Part shown: positions 40,526 to 50,342 of the stretch, in pieces
How positions within the stretch are numbered: position 1 is the first letter of the stretch
How the letters are laid out: the number at the start of each line of letters is the position of its first letter
Assembly: GCA_902557145.1 (NCBI GenBank)
Contig: CACDYZ010000006.1
Location: forward strand, 1 to 64,000
Length of the DNA: 64,000 nt
Direction: 5' to 3'
From: an uncultured Alphaproteobacteria bacterium
Lineage (GTDB): Bacteria > Pseudomonadota > Alphaproteobacteria > HIMB59
Made by a program: the position numbers and the translations under genes
The notes under the pieces: model-generated
What the model saw: the letters and a program-made list of their open reading frames with translations, nothing else
The model's database searches: none
What the model was told of the DNA's origin: nothing

Positions 40526-41914
40526 ATGGTCAAATTTCGTATTGAAAAAGATAGCTTAGGGGAAATCAAAGTTGATAGCTCAAAACTATGGGGGGCACAA
40601 ACACAAAGGTCAATAGAGAACTTTCAAATAGGTATTGGTAAATTTCATTTTCAAAATATTTTTATAGAAGCTCTAGCTTTACAAAAAAAATCATGTGCTT
40701 TAGCAAATTCAGAATTTAAACTATTATCAAAAAATCATACAAAAGTTGTTGGAAAAGTTTGTGATTTAATTATTTCAGGAAAATTAAATGATCATTTTCC
40801 TCTTGTTGTATGGCAAACTGGATCTGGAACCCAAATCAATATGAACCTAAATGAAGTTATTGCTAACAAAAGTAATCAATTATTAGGAAAAAAACTTCCA
40901 ACTAACCATCCTCTTCACCCAAATGATGATATAAATAAATCACAATCTTCAAATGATAGTATTCCTACTGCAATGCATATTGCTACAGTATTATCAATAC
41001 ACAGACATTTATTTCCAGAAATAGTATCTTTTAAAAAATCTTTAAAGAAGAAAATTTCTGAATTCAAAGGAATTATAAAAATTGGTAGGACACATACTCA
41101 AGATGCAACACCAATAAAAATTTCAAATGAATTTTTAGCTTTCTATGATCAAATTTCTTATGCTGAAAGTGTTATTAAGAAAAGTTTAAATAAGCTTTAT
41201 GAACTAGCTCAAGGGGGTACAGCTGTAGGCTCGGGTATAAACGCACCTGATAGTTTTTCTAAAAAATTTATTAAATATTTAAAACAAGAAACAAAGCTTC
41301 CATTCAAATCTGCTCCCAATAAGTATGAGTCTCTTGCATCTCATGATGTATTTATTGAAGTTATGTCAGGTGTTGAAATTTTAACTAGTGCGTTATTTAA
41401 AATGTCAAATGATATCAGAGTATTAGCTTCTGGGCCAAGAAGTGGGATTTCTGAAATAATCCTACCAGCTAATGAACCCGGCTCATCTATTATGCCAGGA
41501 AAAATTAATCCTACTCAGTGTGAAGCCTTATCAATGGTATGCGCACATGTAATTGGTCTACGAAATTCTGTAACATTCGCATGTACCCAAGGTCATTTCC
41601 AATTGAATGTATATAATCCATTAATTATTCATAATACTCTTGATGCTATTCGTTTAATCGGTGAAGCAATGGCCTCATTTAGAGCAAATTGTTTGAAAGG
41701 ATTAAAGATAAATAAAAAAAGAATAAATGAGCTATTAAATCGTTCTTTAATGTTAGTGACTCCCTTAACAAAAATAATTGGCTATGATCTTGCATCTAAA
41801 GTTGCACTAAACGCTTACAACAAAAATATTTCACTAATGCAATCTTGTTTAGAGTTAACTGATTTATCTGAAAAGGATTTTAAAAAATATACTGATCCAA
41901 AGAAAATGGTTTAG
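40526..41914 (+). CDS. fumC: class II fumarate hydratase
   Basis: The 462-residue protein has the FumC N terminus (RIEKDSLGEIKVDSSKLWGAQTQRS), the substrate motifs QTGSGTQINMNLNEVIANK near residue 97 and GRTHTQDATPIKIS near 186, and the lyase signature GSSIMPGKINPTQCE near 317. It hydrates fumarate to malate in the TCA cycle without an Fe-S cluster. Its end overlaps the converging lpxC by four bases. Confidence 0.97.
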   Translation: MVKFRIEKDSLGEIKVDSSKLWGAQTQRSIENFQIGIGKFHFQNIFIEALALQKKSCALANSEFKLLSKNHTKVVGKVCDLIISGKLNDHFPLVVWQTGSGTQINMNLNEVIANKSNQLLGKKLPTNHPLHPNDDINKSQSSNDSIPTAMHIATVLSIHRHLFPEIVSFKKSLKKKISEFKGIIKIGRTHTQDATPIKISNEFLAFYDQISYAESVIKKSLNKLYELAQGGTAVGSGINAPDSFSKKFIKYLKQETKLPFKSAPNKYESLASHDVFIEVMSGVEILTSALFKMSNDIRVLASGPRSGISEIILPANEPGSSIMPGKINPTQCEALSMVCAHVIGLRNSVTFACTQGHFQLNVYNPLIIHNTLDAIRLIGEAMASFRANCLKGLKINKKRINELLNRSLMLVTPLTKIIGYDLASKVALNAYNKNISLMQSCLELTDLSEKDFKKYTDPKKMV

Positions 41915-42768
41915 TTAATTTTATGTATCTTATAATTTTCTACTGATTTAAATAACTCTTTAAGTAAGTTATTTGTAATAAAGTGACCTGTTTTAAAACC
42001 TTTGTAAGTTCCAATAATAGGATAGCCTGACAAGTAGAGATCTCCCACTACATCTAAAACTTTATGGCGCATTAATTCATTCTCATATCTTAATCCATCT
42101 TTATTGAGTGGTTTCTTATCTTTAATAACTATAGCATTATCAAGAGAGCCGCCTTTAATTAAATTTTGTGACTTAAGATATTCTATTTCTTGAAAAAAAC
42201 CAAAAGTCCTAGCTTTTGAAATAGACTCGACATAGTTACCATTTAAATTTCTAATCTTAATGTCTTGATCATCATACTTTCCATCAAAACTAGACTCTAA
42301 ATTTATATTTAAACCTTGGTCTCTTGATGAGTTTGGTACTAATTCAGCATATCCATAATCACATAGGAATTTTACAGGCTTAATTATTTCCAAAATATTT
42401 TGTTCAGAATCCTGCTCTTTTACTCCTGTTTTTAAAATGTTTTCAACGTAGACTTTAGAACTACCATCAAGAATAGGCACTTCAATGTTGTCGATTAAAA
42501 CCTCACAATTGTTAATATGAAGACCAGCAAGTGCACTCAATAAGTGCTCGACTGTCTTAACTTCAATTCCATTTGAAGCAATGTTAGTTGAAAATTTTGT
42601 AGATATTACGCTATCCCATTTAGCAGGAATAATGACAGATTTATCTATTCTATTGAAAAAGATACCAGAATTTAGTGGAGCTGGATTAAGGGTTATATTT
42701 GTTTTAACTCCAGTATGTAAACCAATTCCATCTAATGTGATGGATTCTTTGAGGGTAAAACACTTCAT
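41911..42768 (-). CDS. lpxC: UDP-3-O-acyl-N-acetylglucosamine deacetylase
   Basis: The 285-residue zinc enzyme has the first ligand in KTVEHLLSALAGLHINNCEV near residue 75, the metal pair in LMRHKVLDVVGDLYLSG near 228, and the active His in GFKTGHFITNNLL near the C terminus. It commits sugar to lipid A, so the organism probably makes lipopolysaccharide. It follows ftsZ, as in E. coli; the 68-base gap shows no convincing terminator. Confidence 0.96.
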   Translation of the reverse strand: MKCFTLKESITLDGIGLHTGVKTNITLNPAPLNSGIFFNRIDKSVIIPAKWDSVISTKFSTNIASNGIEVKTVEHLLSALAGLHINNCEVLIDNIEVPILDGSSKVYVENILKTGVKEQDSEQNILEIIKPVKFLCDYGYAELVPNSSRDQGLNINLESSFDGKYDDQDIKIRNLNGNYVESISKARTFGFFQEIEYLKSQNLIKGGSLDNAIVIKDKKPLNKDGLRYENELMRHKVLDVVGDLYLSGYPIIGTYKGFKTGHFITNNLLKELFKSVENYKIHKIN

Positions 42769-42836
42769 TAAGGTAATATTAAGAAAATACCCAAAAAGTA
42801 TTACTTTATAATTGTAAAACTATGTATTTGTTAGAT

Positions 42837-44360
42837 TTATTGATTAGAACCTTTTCGAAGATATGATGGGGTGTCTATATCCTCATTCATGTCATCATTT
42901 TCTTCGCTCAATTCAGAAATATCTGAAATTTCAGAAATTTCATTATTTTCTTTGCTTTGTTTAGCTTGATTACCCTTTTCATCGACAACATCACTAAATA
43001 AAAATAGATTTGGATCTGTCTTTGTTTTTTTTTGCTTTTTTTCAGGATTTTCATCTTTAACTTCAGTTATTTTTTTATCAGAGGTCATCAAATTAGAAAG
43101 CATACTAAAAAAACCTGTCTTCTTTTTTTCTTCAAGATTTCCGTAATTGACACTATTTTCATTGGTTTTTTCAATTATTTCTTCTCTATTTTCTATATTT
43201 TGATCTACCTCATTAGTCAAATTAAATTCTTCATTTTCAGAAGTAACTGGTTTTTCTTCAACTACACTAGAAATGTCCTCATTAGTTTTAATGTCTGAAC
43301 CATCGTAAGACAAACTTTCATCTATTTTATGTTGAATAGAACTAAAACCAGAATTATTTTCAGACTCAGGGTAGTAAAGAATTTTTTTTCCTGATGCCTC
43401 TATGCCAGTAGCAAAAATACTAATTTTTAATTTACCTTGTAGAGTTTCATCAATCAAAGAACCAAAAATAATATTTGCCTCTGGGTTAACACTCTGTCTA
43501 ATAATATTAGCAGCATGATCTACTTCTAGTAAAGTCATATCGCTTCCTCCAGAAATATTGACAATTACTCCTTTAGCAGTGTTCATGTCTATATTCTCAA
43601 TTAATGGATTGGTTAAAGCTAAGTTTGATGCCTCTACCGCTTTATTATCACCCTCTGCAACAGCAGTTCCCATCATTGCAAATCCCATTTCTTTTATAAC
43701 AGTTCTTACATCAGCAAAATCTAAATTAATAAGACCTGGCTGTGTAATTAAATCAGTTAATCCTTTTACTCCATCAAAAAGAACATTATCTGCTTTTTTA
43801 AAAGCTTCTGCAAAAGAAGTCTGTTCATTAGATACTTTAAATAAATTTTGATTTGGTATTATCAGCAATGTATCTACATTATTTTTAACTTCTTCAAGTC
43901 CTTGTAATGCTAGGTTCATTCTTTTTGTACCTTCAAAGTTAAATGGGGTTGAAACTATTGCGACAGTTACAATACCTAATTTTTTTGCAATACTTGCAAT
44001 AACTGGTAGAGCACCTGTTCCTGTTCCTCCACCTAAACCAGCCGTTAAAAATAACATATTAGTATTTCTTAATTCTTCTGAAATTAAATCAATACTCTCT
44101 TCAGCTGCATCTTTTCCAATAATTGGATCTGCACCTGCGCCTAAACCTTTAGTTTTTTCTAATCCTAGTTGGATACGATTATAACAAAGAGAATTTTCAA
44201 GTGCTTGGGCATCAGTATTTGCAACAATGAAATCAACATTATTTAAATTTGATTGAATCATGTTATTTACAGCATTGCTTCCTGCGCCGCCAACCCCCAT
44301 GACCGTTAAAGATGGTTTTAAGTTTTTTTGATCAACTACTGGTTCTATATCTAGTGTCAT
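42837..44360 (-). CDS. ftsZ: cell division protein FtsZ
   Basis: The 507-residue tubulin homologue has VMGVGGAGSNAVNNMI near residue 20, the G-box LTAGLGGGTGTGALPV near 105 and the T7 loop INLDFADVRTVI near 205. A long acidic, low-complexity linker runs from about 320 to 490, followed by the conserved peptide DTPSYLRKGS that binds FtsA and other partners. The linker is long, as in other alphaproteobacteria. It forms the division ring. Confidence 0.97.
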   Translation of the reverse strand: MTLDIEPVVDQKNLKPSLTVMGVGGAGSNAVNNMIQSNLNNVDFIVANTDAQALENSLCYNRIQLGLEKTKGLGAGADPIIGKDAAEESIDLISEELRNTNMLFLTAGLGGGTGTGALPVIASIAKKLGIVTVAIVSTPFNFEGTKRMNLALQGLEEVKNNVDTLLIIPNQNLFKVSNEQTSFAEAFKKADNVLFDGVKGLTDLITQPGLINLDFADVRTVIKEMGFAMMGTAVAEGDNKAVEASNLALTNPLIENIDMNTAKGVIVNISGGSDMTLLEVDHAANIIRQSVNPEANIIFGSLIDETLQGKLKISIFATGIEASGKKILYYPESENNSGFSSIQHKIDESLSYDGSDIKTNEDISSVVEEKPVTSENEEFNLTNEVDQNIENREEIIEKTNENSVNYGNLEEKKKTGFFSMLSNLMTSDKKITEVKDENPEKKQKKTKTDPNLFLFSDVVDEKGNQAKQSKENNEISEISDISELSEENDDMNEDIDTPSYLRKGSNQ

Positions 44361-44380
44361 TTTTTTCCCCGCAAATCAAC

Positions 44381-45571
44381 CTATAGTAGGTCTACGAATC
44401 TTTTGTACCATATTTTGCTTGAAAAAGAATCAATTTTTTGAGTAAAGTCATTATTTTCTGAGCTTTTATTTGTTAAAAGCCAAAAACTTGAATAAAGAGA
44501 CATTATACTAGCATCATTTAAAACCTTAGGAATACCGCAAGACTTTGGTGGCTCCAAAAACTGAATGTCATAACCATGTTTTGTTCTAAAGTAATTGTAA
44601 AAATTTTTTATCTTTGAGCCTCCTCCTGTAAATACATATGAATAAAAACTCTTATCTTTTGGTAGAGATTTTAAAACTAATTCAAAAGTCTCATCTAAAC
44701 GATCTAAAGTAATCTCTTTTAAATTATCGTGTCCAACATTTTTTTTCTTATTATCACCAAATTCTTCCCAAATAGGAATTTCAACAGTTGAATTTCTTGT
44801 ATCAGATAAATCAATTGTAGAAATTTTAAGTTTTTCAGCAAAATCAAAACTAATATTATGAATATTCACTAAATCATCAGAAATTTTTTTACAACCTTGT
44901 GGTATTTTTTTTATAAAATGTAAAACTTTATTTTTAATCACGATAATATTTATGTAATTAAAACCATAATCTATAAGCACTACATTAGTTTTAGTTTTAG
45001 GTCTATTTTTTAAATAGTAATAATATGAAGTCGTAGAGTCTAAATAATTTAGAATTTTAATTTGTAGTTTTTGAAATATATTATCTAAAAGATTAATTTG
45101 CTTAATATCAATCATTGAAACTAATGAAATTATAGATAGTTTATTGCAATTCAATCCAACAGGATTATCTGTAATTAGTTTATCGTCGATTTTATAGTGT
45201 GAAGTATAAATATTATAAAGATAATTCTCATCTTTGGGAATTTTGATTTTAGAAATTTTTCTTAAATCATTTTTTTCAACAATTGCACCATTAAGATTAA
45301 GATCTTTTTGTGTTTTCTTAATTTGAACACTTTGATTTGTAACAAGAATGTAAGCATCCTTAATAATATAATTAGCTTGTTTTTCAGCTTGAACTATAGA
45401 ATTTTTAATACAGTCAATAAAATCATCAAAATTTTCTATCTCTTCTCCATTATAGCCTTTTGATCTAGTCTTACCTGTTCCAATAATTGAAAATTCAAGA
45501 TTAAGTTCGGAGTATATAATTGTCTTTACAGAAAAAGACCCAATTTCAATTAATGTTTTATAACTATCCAA
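44381..45571 (-). CDS. ftsA: cell division protein FtsA, with a divergent ATP site
   Basis: The 396-residue actin-like protein tethers FtsZ to the membrane. The phosphate-1 region reads LIEIGSFSVKTII, the adenosine motif YVFTGGGSKIKNF near residue 315 is kept, and the C-terminal amphipathic helix SKIWYKRFVDLL matches membrane-targeting tails. The phosphate-2 motif, usually D-x-G-G-G-T, reads DYGFNY near 202, so nucleotide binding may be weak or lost. The start is TTG, immediately after the ftsQ stop. Confidence 0.9.
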   Translation of the reverse strand: MDSYKTLIEIGSFSVKTIIYSELNLEFSIIGTGKTRSKGYNGEEIENFDDFIDCIKNSIVQAEKQANYIIKDAYILVTNQSVQIKKTQKDLNLNGAIVEKNDLRKISKIKIPKDENYLYNIYTSHYKIDDKLITDNPVGLNCNKLSIISLVSMIDIKQINLLDNIFQKLQIKILNYLDSTTSYYYYLKNRPKTKTNVVLIDYGFNYINIIVIKNKVLHFIKKIPQGCKKISDDLVNIHNISFDFAEKLKISTIDLSDTRNSTVEIPIWEEFGDNKKKNVGHDNLKEITLDRLDETFELVLKSLPKDKSFYSYVFTGGGSKIKNFYNYFRTKHGYDIQFLEPPKSCGIPKVLNDASIMSLYSSFWLLTNKSSENNDFTQKIDSFSSKIWYKRFVDLL

Positions 45572-46219
45572 TTATCTTAATCTTATTGTTTTATTATGAA
45601 AATTTCTTAAATCCAGAAACTGCTGATAATTGGTGCTTTTATCAATTAGATTAATATTATTTTTAATAAAATTTATCAATTTGGAATCAATTACTTTAGG
45701 AAGCATAACGATTCTACCATTACTTAAAACTAAATTGTATCTCCTGTCGTCGATATATTCTATTTGGATAATATTAAACAAAGAGAATAAAATTTGAGAA
45801 TTTTCATTTAGGTAATTATTAATGTGAAGACTCTTTTTAGAAATATCAATGAGATTTATTTTATCTAAATAGTTTTTTTTAAAATAATATGATGAAGCTG
45901 TGGTGTTATCATAAAATATTACTTCTTTTGTTAAATTATTTAGTGCAAAAGGTTTTTTAAGGTTTATTTGAATATTAATTTCGTTGTCATTACGTTTTAT
46001 CAGATGATTTTCAATAAATAAATATTCTTTTAAATAATTATTTATGTCATTTAAATTATTTGTAATTTCTATTTCAAAATCTTCGTGTATGTCTGATTGA
46101 ATGAAATTAATTATTTCTAATGGTTTTTTAGTTATATAATTGACAGAAAAATTAATAAATAATACTAAAACTAAGATTGATGAAAAGTATATTGCATTTT
46201 CTCTATATCCTAGTTTCAT
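45572..46219 (-). CDS. ftsQ: cell division protein FtsQ
   Basis: The 215-residue bitopic protein has a single N-terminal helix (AIYFSSILVLVLFINFSV), a POTRA-like segment (LKEYLFIENHLIKRNDNEINI) and a late beta-rich domain with VLSNGRIVMLP. Sequence similarity to FtsQ is modest; position between ddl and ftsA and the topology make the call. It would bridge the FtsBL complex in the divisome. It is shorter than E. coli FtsQ (276). Confidence 0.83.
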   Translation of the reverse strand: MKLGYRENAIYFSSILVLVLFINFSVNYITKKPLEIINFIQSDIHEDFEIEITNNLNDINNYLKEYLFIENHLIKRNDNEINIQINLKKPFALNNLTKEVIFYDNTTASSYYFKKNYLDKINLIDISKKSLHINNYLNENSQILFSLFNIIQIEYIDDRRYNLVLSNGRIVMLPKVIDSKLINFIKNNINLIDKSTNYQQFLDLRNFHNKTIRLR

Positions 46220-47109
46220 AGAGATGAACGTAATATTTTTTTCAATAAATTTAAATAAGATATACTTTGGTAATTAGCTTGTTCAGGAGCTAGCGATAAT
46301 TTTGTTAATCCTGGATGAGTATTCATTTCTAAAAAATATATTTTTCCATTTTTTTGGTTCATTATATAATCTAATCTTCCTATTCCTTTACATCCACAAA
46401 CGTGAAATATTTTTTTTGATGTTTTCATCAAAAAATCATATTGTAATTTAGATATTCTAGCTGGTAGAAAATGATAGCTCTTATTTTTTGTATATTTAGC
46501 TATATAGTCATAATGTTGATTTTCGAACTCAATTTCTGTAACGCCAAGGGATATAATTTTATTATTATTTTCAATGACAGTAACAGTTAATTCTTTTCCA
46601 TAAATTATTTCTTCAATTAAATTTTGATGATTATTAATTGTCTTTGTAAGCTCTTTCATATTATTTAAAAACTTAATACCTTTAGAGGATCCTCCCCAAT
46701 TTGGCTTAGAAATTACTGGAAATTTAATTTTGTTTTTATATGCAATCTCTTTTGGTGATAAAATATTAAGTTCTTTTTTTAGAAAATATTTTAATAGTCT
46801 TTTGTTAAAGCACAGAGCTGATGAAATGGCCCCAGAATGGGTAATTAATATATTATTTTTTTGGGCATATGAATTTATTCCACCATCTTCTCCAAACTCG
46901 CCATGAAGAGAATTAAATATTATATCTGGCTTAGATATTAAAATTTGATCAATATTATTTTTTTTAATATCTAAAAATATTACATTGAATTTGTCTCTTT
47001 TGAGAGTAGAAAAAACATTTTTTCCTGACATTAGAGAAACTTCTCTTTCATCTGACCATCCACCTGCTACTACTAGTATTTTCAATAATTTAATATTTTT
47101 ATCTATCAA
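46216..47109 (-). CDS. ddl: D-alanine-D-alanine ligase
   Basis: The 297-residue ATP-grasp protein has VVAGGWSDEREVSLMSG near residue 13, NSLHGEFGEDGGINSYA near 65, SKPNWGGSSKGIKFL near 130, GKELTVTVIENN near 168 and FLEMNTHPGLT near 265. It makes the D-Ala-D-Ala end of the peptidoglycan stem peptide. The TTG start overlaps the murB stop as TTGA; no in-frame ATG exists before the first essential motif. Confidence 0.96.
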   Translation of the reverse strand: MIDKNIKLLKILVVAGGWSDEREVSLMSGKNVFSTLKRDKFNVIFLDIKKNNIDQILISKPDIIFNSLHGEFGEDGGINSYAQKNNILITHSGAISSALCFNKRLLKYFLKKELNILSPKEIAYKNKIKFPVISKPNWGGSSKGIKFLNNMKELTKTINNHQNLIEEIIYGKELTVTVIENNNKIISLGVTEIEFENQHYDYIAKYTKNKSYHFLPARISKLQYDFLMKTSKKIFHVCGCKGIGRLDYIMNQKNGKIYFLEMNTHPGLTKLSLAPEQANYQSISYLNLLKKILRSSL

Positions 47110-47981
47110 TCTATGATTCTTAATTCTTTTTCAAGCACAATTTTGTATTTATCTTTGACTCTTTTTTGAATTTTAGAAATAAATAAATCTATGCTGTTAG
47201 CACTTATATTAGGTTCATTTTCAAAAAAATTTGAGTGTGTTTTTGATAATTTTATTGGACCATTATAAAAGCTATCGTCTATAGACGACTTGATTAGTTT
47301 CCAAGCACTATGATTTTTAGGATTCTTAAAAATACTACCACAACAATTTACTTTTTGAGGCTGAGATTGATTTCTAATTCTTTCATATTCTTGCATTAAA
47401 TCTTTTATATAACTCTGATCAGTATGAATAATTTTGAATTTTCCATATAAGATTATTGTATTTTTTTTTTGAAATCCTTTTCGGTATTCAAATTTTAATT
47501 TACTAATTGTTTTTTCATAAATCTTATTTTCGTTGATATCAAAATAAATGATACTTATTAGTTTGTCTTTTATTTCCTGATTATAGCAACCAGCATTCAT
47601 AAATATATTTCCTCCAATTGAACCCGGAATTGTGTATAGGAACTCGTAACCTGAAATAGCATTTTGGTAGCAAAATTTTGATAAGTAATTATCTAAGACT
47701 GCTGCTCCAACTAACATATGGTCAGAATTTATTTGAATATTAGTAAAATCACCTAAAAGTTTTATACCTATTCCTTTGAAACCCTCATCTTTGATTAATG
47801 TATTTGAAAGATTTCCTATCACTAGTAATGATTTAGCTTTGTTATCATTATTATTGAATAAGTTACTTAAGTCGATTTGGTTATAAATTTTATATAGATT
47901 GCTAATTTTTCCACCAGATTTTAACCAAGAATATTTAGCTGATGGATAGTTAGTAACTAAATTTTTATTTTCTTGAGTCAT
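47106..47981 (-). CDS. murB: UDP-N-acetylenolpyruvoylglucosamine reductase
   Basis: The 291-residue flavoprotein has the FAD-binding segment YTIPGSIGGNIFMNAGCYNQE near residue 95, YRKGFQKKN near 158 and the catalytic region SQPQKVNCCGSIFKNPKNHSAWKLI near 205. It reduces the enolpyruvyl group to give UDP-MurNAc using NADPH. It overlaps murC by 17 bases and ddl by four. Confidence 0.95.
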   Translation of the reverse strand: MTQENKNLVTNYPSAKYSWLKSGGKISNLYKIYNQIDLSNLFNNNDNKAKSLLVIGNLSNTLIKDEGFKGIGIKLLGDFTNIQINSDHMLVGAAVLDNYLSKFCYQNAISGYEFLYTIPGSIGGNIFMNAGCYNQEIKDKLISIIYFDINENKIYEKTISKLKFEYRKGFQKKNTIILYGKFKIIHTDQSYIKDLMQEYERIRNQSQPQKVNCCGSIFKNPKNHSAWKLIKSSIDDSFYNGPIKLSKTHSNFFENEPNISANSIDLFISKIQKRVKDKYKIVLEKELRIID

Positions 47982-49344
47982 AAAAAAAACGAATTTGATT
48001 TGAAATATCTCCCGCTCCTGCCGTGATAACTATGCTTTCACTTTTATTTAATATAAATTGGTCTAATAAATCAAATAAATCACTATAATTATCAATGTAT
48101 CTAGTTTTTTGATTATTTGAAACATTCAAATCATTCACCAAGTTTTTAGAATTTTTCATACCTTGTTTATAACTCTCGCCTGCTTCATAGGTTTTTAAAA
48201 TAATCAGGTTATTAGTATTACTTAATACATACAAATATTCTTTATATAAATCATTTAATCTAGAGTATCTATGAGGTTCAATTATTAAAATAACAATTTT
48301 CTTTTTATATAATGATATAATATTGATTAATTTTTCTATTTCTGTTGGATGATGTGCATAATCATCGATAAAAGTAGTTTTTTTTATTTTACCAAGAATA
48401 TTCATTCTTCTTTTAGTTCCTTTAAAATCAAGGATATGAGATTTTTTTATTTCATATCCTAAGTCATCTATAATAGATAAAACTGCAGTTAGATTTTGTA
48501 CATTGTGCTCACCTAATAAATTTGTAGTTAAACTCTTTGATATAATTTTATTACCTTTATAAATTTTAAATGAAGATTTTTTATCAGATAACTCTATTAA
48601 TTTATAGTTATAGTTTGCTTTTGAATTTGAGCCAAATGTTTTTAAATTTTTAGAATATTTTTTTAACGAAAAAAGAAAATTATCATCATTGTTTATGAAA
48701 ATTTTTACATCTTTTTTAATTTGACTTAGTATATAGTTTTTAATTTTGGATTTAAAGTTAGAGTAGGATTTATAAAAATCAATATGCTCTCTATCAACGT
48801 TTAAAAATAATAAATATTTTGGACTTAATTTAAATACTGTCCCATCACTCTCATCGGCTTCTACGACTACATAATTACTGTCAGTAAGATATATATTTTG
48901 TCCAAAATTCTGCATAATACCGCCGGAAATAATAGTAGGGTTTAGACCTGCACGAACTAACAAATGTCCCAAAATAGAGGTAGTTGAAGTTTTTCCATGT
49001 GAACCAGTTACAACAATCGTGAATTTATCTTTGCATATTAGCTGAAGAAGTTTAGATCTGTTGTAACAGGGAATTTTATTTTTTTTTGCTTCTTTAATTT
49101 CAGGATTATTTTTAATTGCTGAAGAATAAAATACTATATCCCTATCTTTAATATTTGAAGATTTATGACCTATGAATACTGGGATTTTATATTTTTCTAA
49201 AATTACAGTATTAGCATTGTGTGCAATATCACTTCCAGTAACATTTATGTTATTTTTTTTTAAATAAATAGCCAAAGCGCTCATACCAATACCGTTAATT
49301 CCAATAATATGTACTTTATTTGATGCTAACTCTAAAAATTTCAT
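47965..49344 (-). CDS. murC: UDP-N-acetylmuramate-L-alanine ligase
   Basis: The 459-residue Mur ligase has HIIGINGIGMSALAIYLK at the N terminus, the P-loop VVTGSHGKTSTTSILGHLL near residue 110, NVDREHIDFYKS near 178 and FIDDYAHHPTEIEKLI near 315. It adds the first L-Ala to UDP-MurNAc. It overlaps murG by four bases (ATGA). Confidence 0.97.
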   Translation of the reverse strand: MKFLELASNKVHIIGINGIGMSALAIYLKKNNINVTGSDIAHNANTVILEKYKIPVFIGHKSSNIKDRDIVFYSSAIKNNPEIKEAKKNKIPCYNRSKLLQLICKDKFTIVVTGSHGKTSTTSILGHLLVRAGLNPTIISGGIMQNFGQNIYLTDSNYVVVEADESDGTVFKLSPKYLLFLNVDREHIDFYKSYSNFKSKIKNYILSQIKKDVKIFINNDDNFLFSLKKYSKNLKTFGSNSKANYNYKLIELSDKKSSFKIYKGNKIISKSLTTNLLGEHNVQNLTAVLSIIDDLGYEIKKSHILDFKGTKRRMNILGKIKKTTFIDDYAHHPTEIEKLINIISLYKKKIVILIIEPHRYSRLNDLYKEYLYVLSNTNNLIILKTYEAGESYKQGMKNSKNLVNDLNVSNNQKTRYIDNYSDLFDLLDQFILNKSESIVITAGAGDISNQIRFFYDSRK

Positions 49345-50342
49345 CTAGTGGTGTAACAAATAATTTTTTCAATTGAATAAGGGTTAATGAGTGAATTAAA
49401 ATAAAATTGGCTAATAGTATTTTTTTTATTAGGTATATGAAATTTTTTTAAACTCATGTTTTGAGAAAAGAAATAACTTAAATTAAATTTTTGGTGATGA
49501 TCTCTAGATATTAAGTGAGGCTTAAAGAAGACATTATTAGTATGATATAAAATTTCACTAATAGAGCCTGAACCTGATCTGGATAATATAAGATCATATT
49601 CTTTAAAATTAAGATTGTTTTTAAAGATAAAAAATGAGCAATTATCATTATCCAAAAGATCCTCATATTTTTTTTTATAAATATTTATATGAGAACTTGG
49701 TATTTGAATGAAAAATTTAATTTTATCTAAATATTTCCTATCTAAAAGCTTTATTTCCTCTAACAATTTATTATTTAATTCTAATGAGCCTGCACTACCT
49801 CCCATTAATAAAACATTTACAAACTTACCATCAAGTTTTTCTCTTGGTTTATTTGTATCTAAGAAAAAATTACCAACAAATATTTCTTTACTGCGCATAT
49901 TAACTTTTGGAAAGGAAATGAATGCATTTTTAGCAATGAAATAATTTATTTTATTAGCTAAACCATATATAAAATTTTGCTCATGAATATAAATTTTATT
50001 AGAAGAAAAGAAAATAATATTAAATAATTTTGAAATTAACAATATAGGTGTTGTAATAAAGCCACCAAAACCTATCAAGATTAACTTTCTATTGAATAGA
50101 AATAACAGTGATACATTTAAAAATATCTTTAATATAAAAGAAAATTTATTTTTAGAGCTTACTGTAAGTTTATTTATTTTATCGTTTTTAATTTTTTCTA
50201 AATAATTTTTTCCTATTTCGTTTGTTATAAATAGTATTTCATTTGGTGCTTTTATATCACTTAAATTATTAAGATATTTTATTGCAGGTAGAATATGACC
50301 TGCCGATGAACCTGCGATTATGATAAATTTAATTTTTTTCAA
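49341..50342 (-). CDS. murG: MurG (lipid II-forming GlcNAc transferase), divergent
   Basis: The 333-residue GT28 protein has the N-terminal loop as IIAGSSAGHILPAI in place of the usual GGTGGHVFPA, the mid motif LLMGGSAGSLELNN near residue 180, and LILSRSGSGSISEIL near 250 for UDP-GlcNAc binding. It would convert lipid I to lipid II on the inner membrane face. The TTG start overlaps the upstream gene's 3' end by 14 bases. Confidence 0.87.
   Translation of the reverse strand: MKKIKFIIIAGSSAGHILPAIKYLNNLSDIKAPNEILFITNEIGKNYLEKIKNDKINKLTVSSKNKFSFILKIFLNVSLLFLFNRKLILIGFGGFITTPILLISKLFNIIFFSSNKIYIHEQNFIYGLANKINYFIAKNAFISFPKVNMRSKEIFVGNFFLDTNKPREKLDGKFVNVLLMGGSAGSLELNNKLLEEIKLLDRKYLDKIKFFIQIPSSHINIYKKKYEDLLDNDNCSFFIFKNNLNFKEYDLILSRSGSGSISEILYHTNNVFFKPHLISRDHHQKFNLSYFFSQNMSLKKFHIPNKKNTISQFYFNSLINPYSIEKIICYTTR

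Noticed and set aside
43032-43298. Antisense open frame within ftsZ
   Set aside because: It mirrors the low-complexity acidic linker of FtsZ; the Phe/Ile-rich translation is a by-product of that composition.
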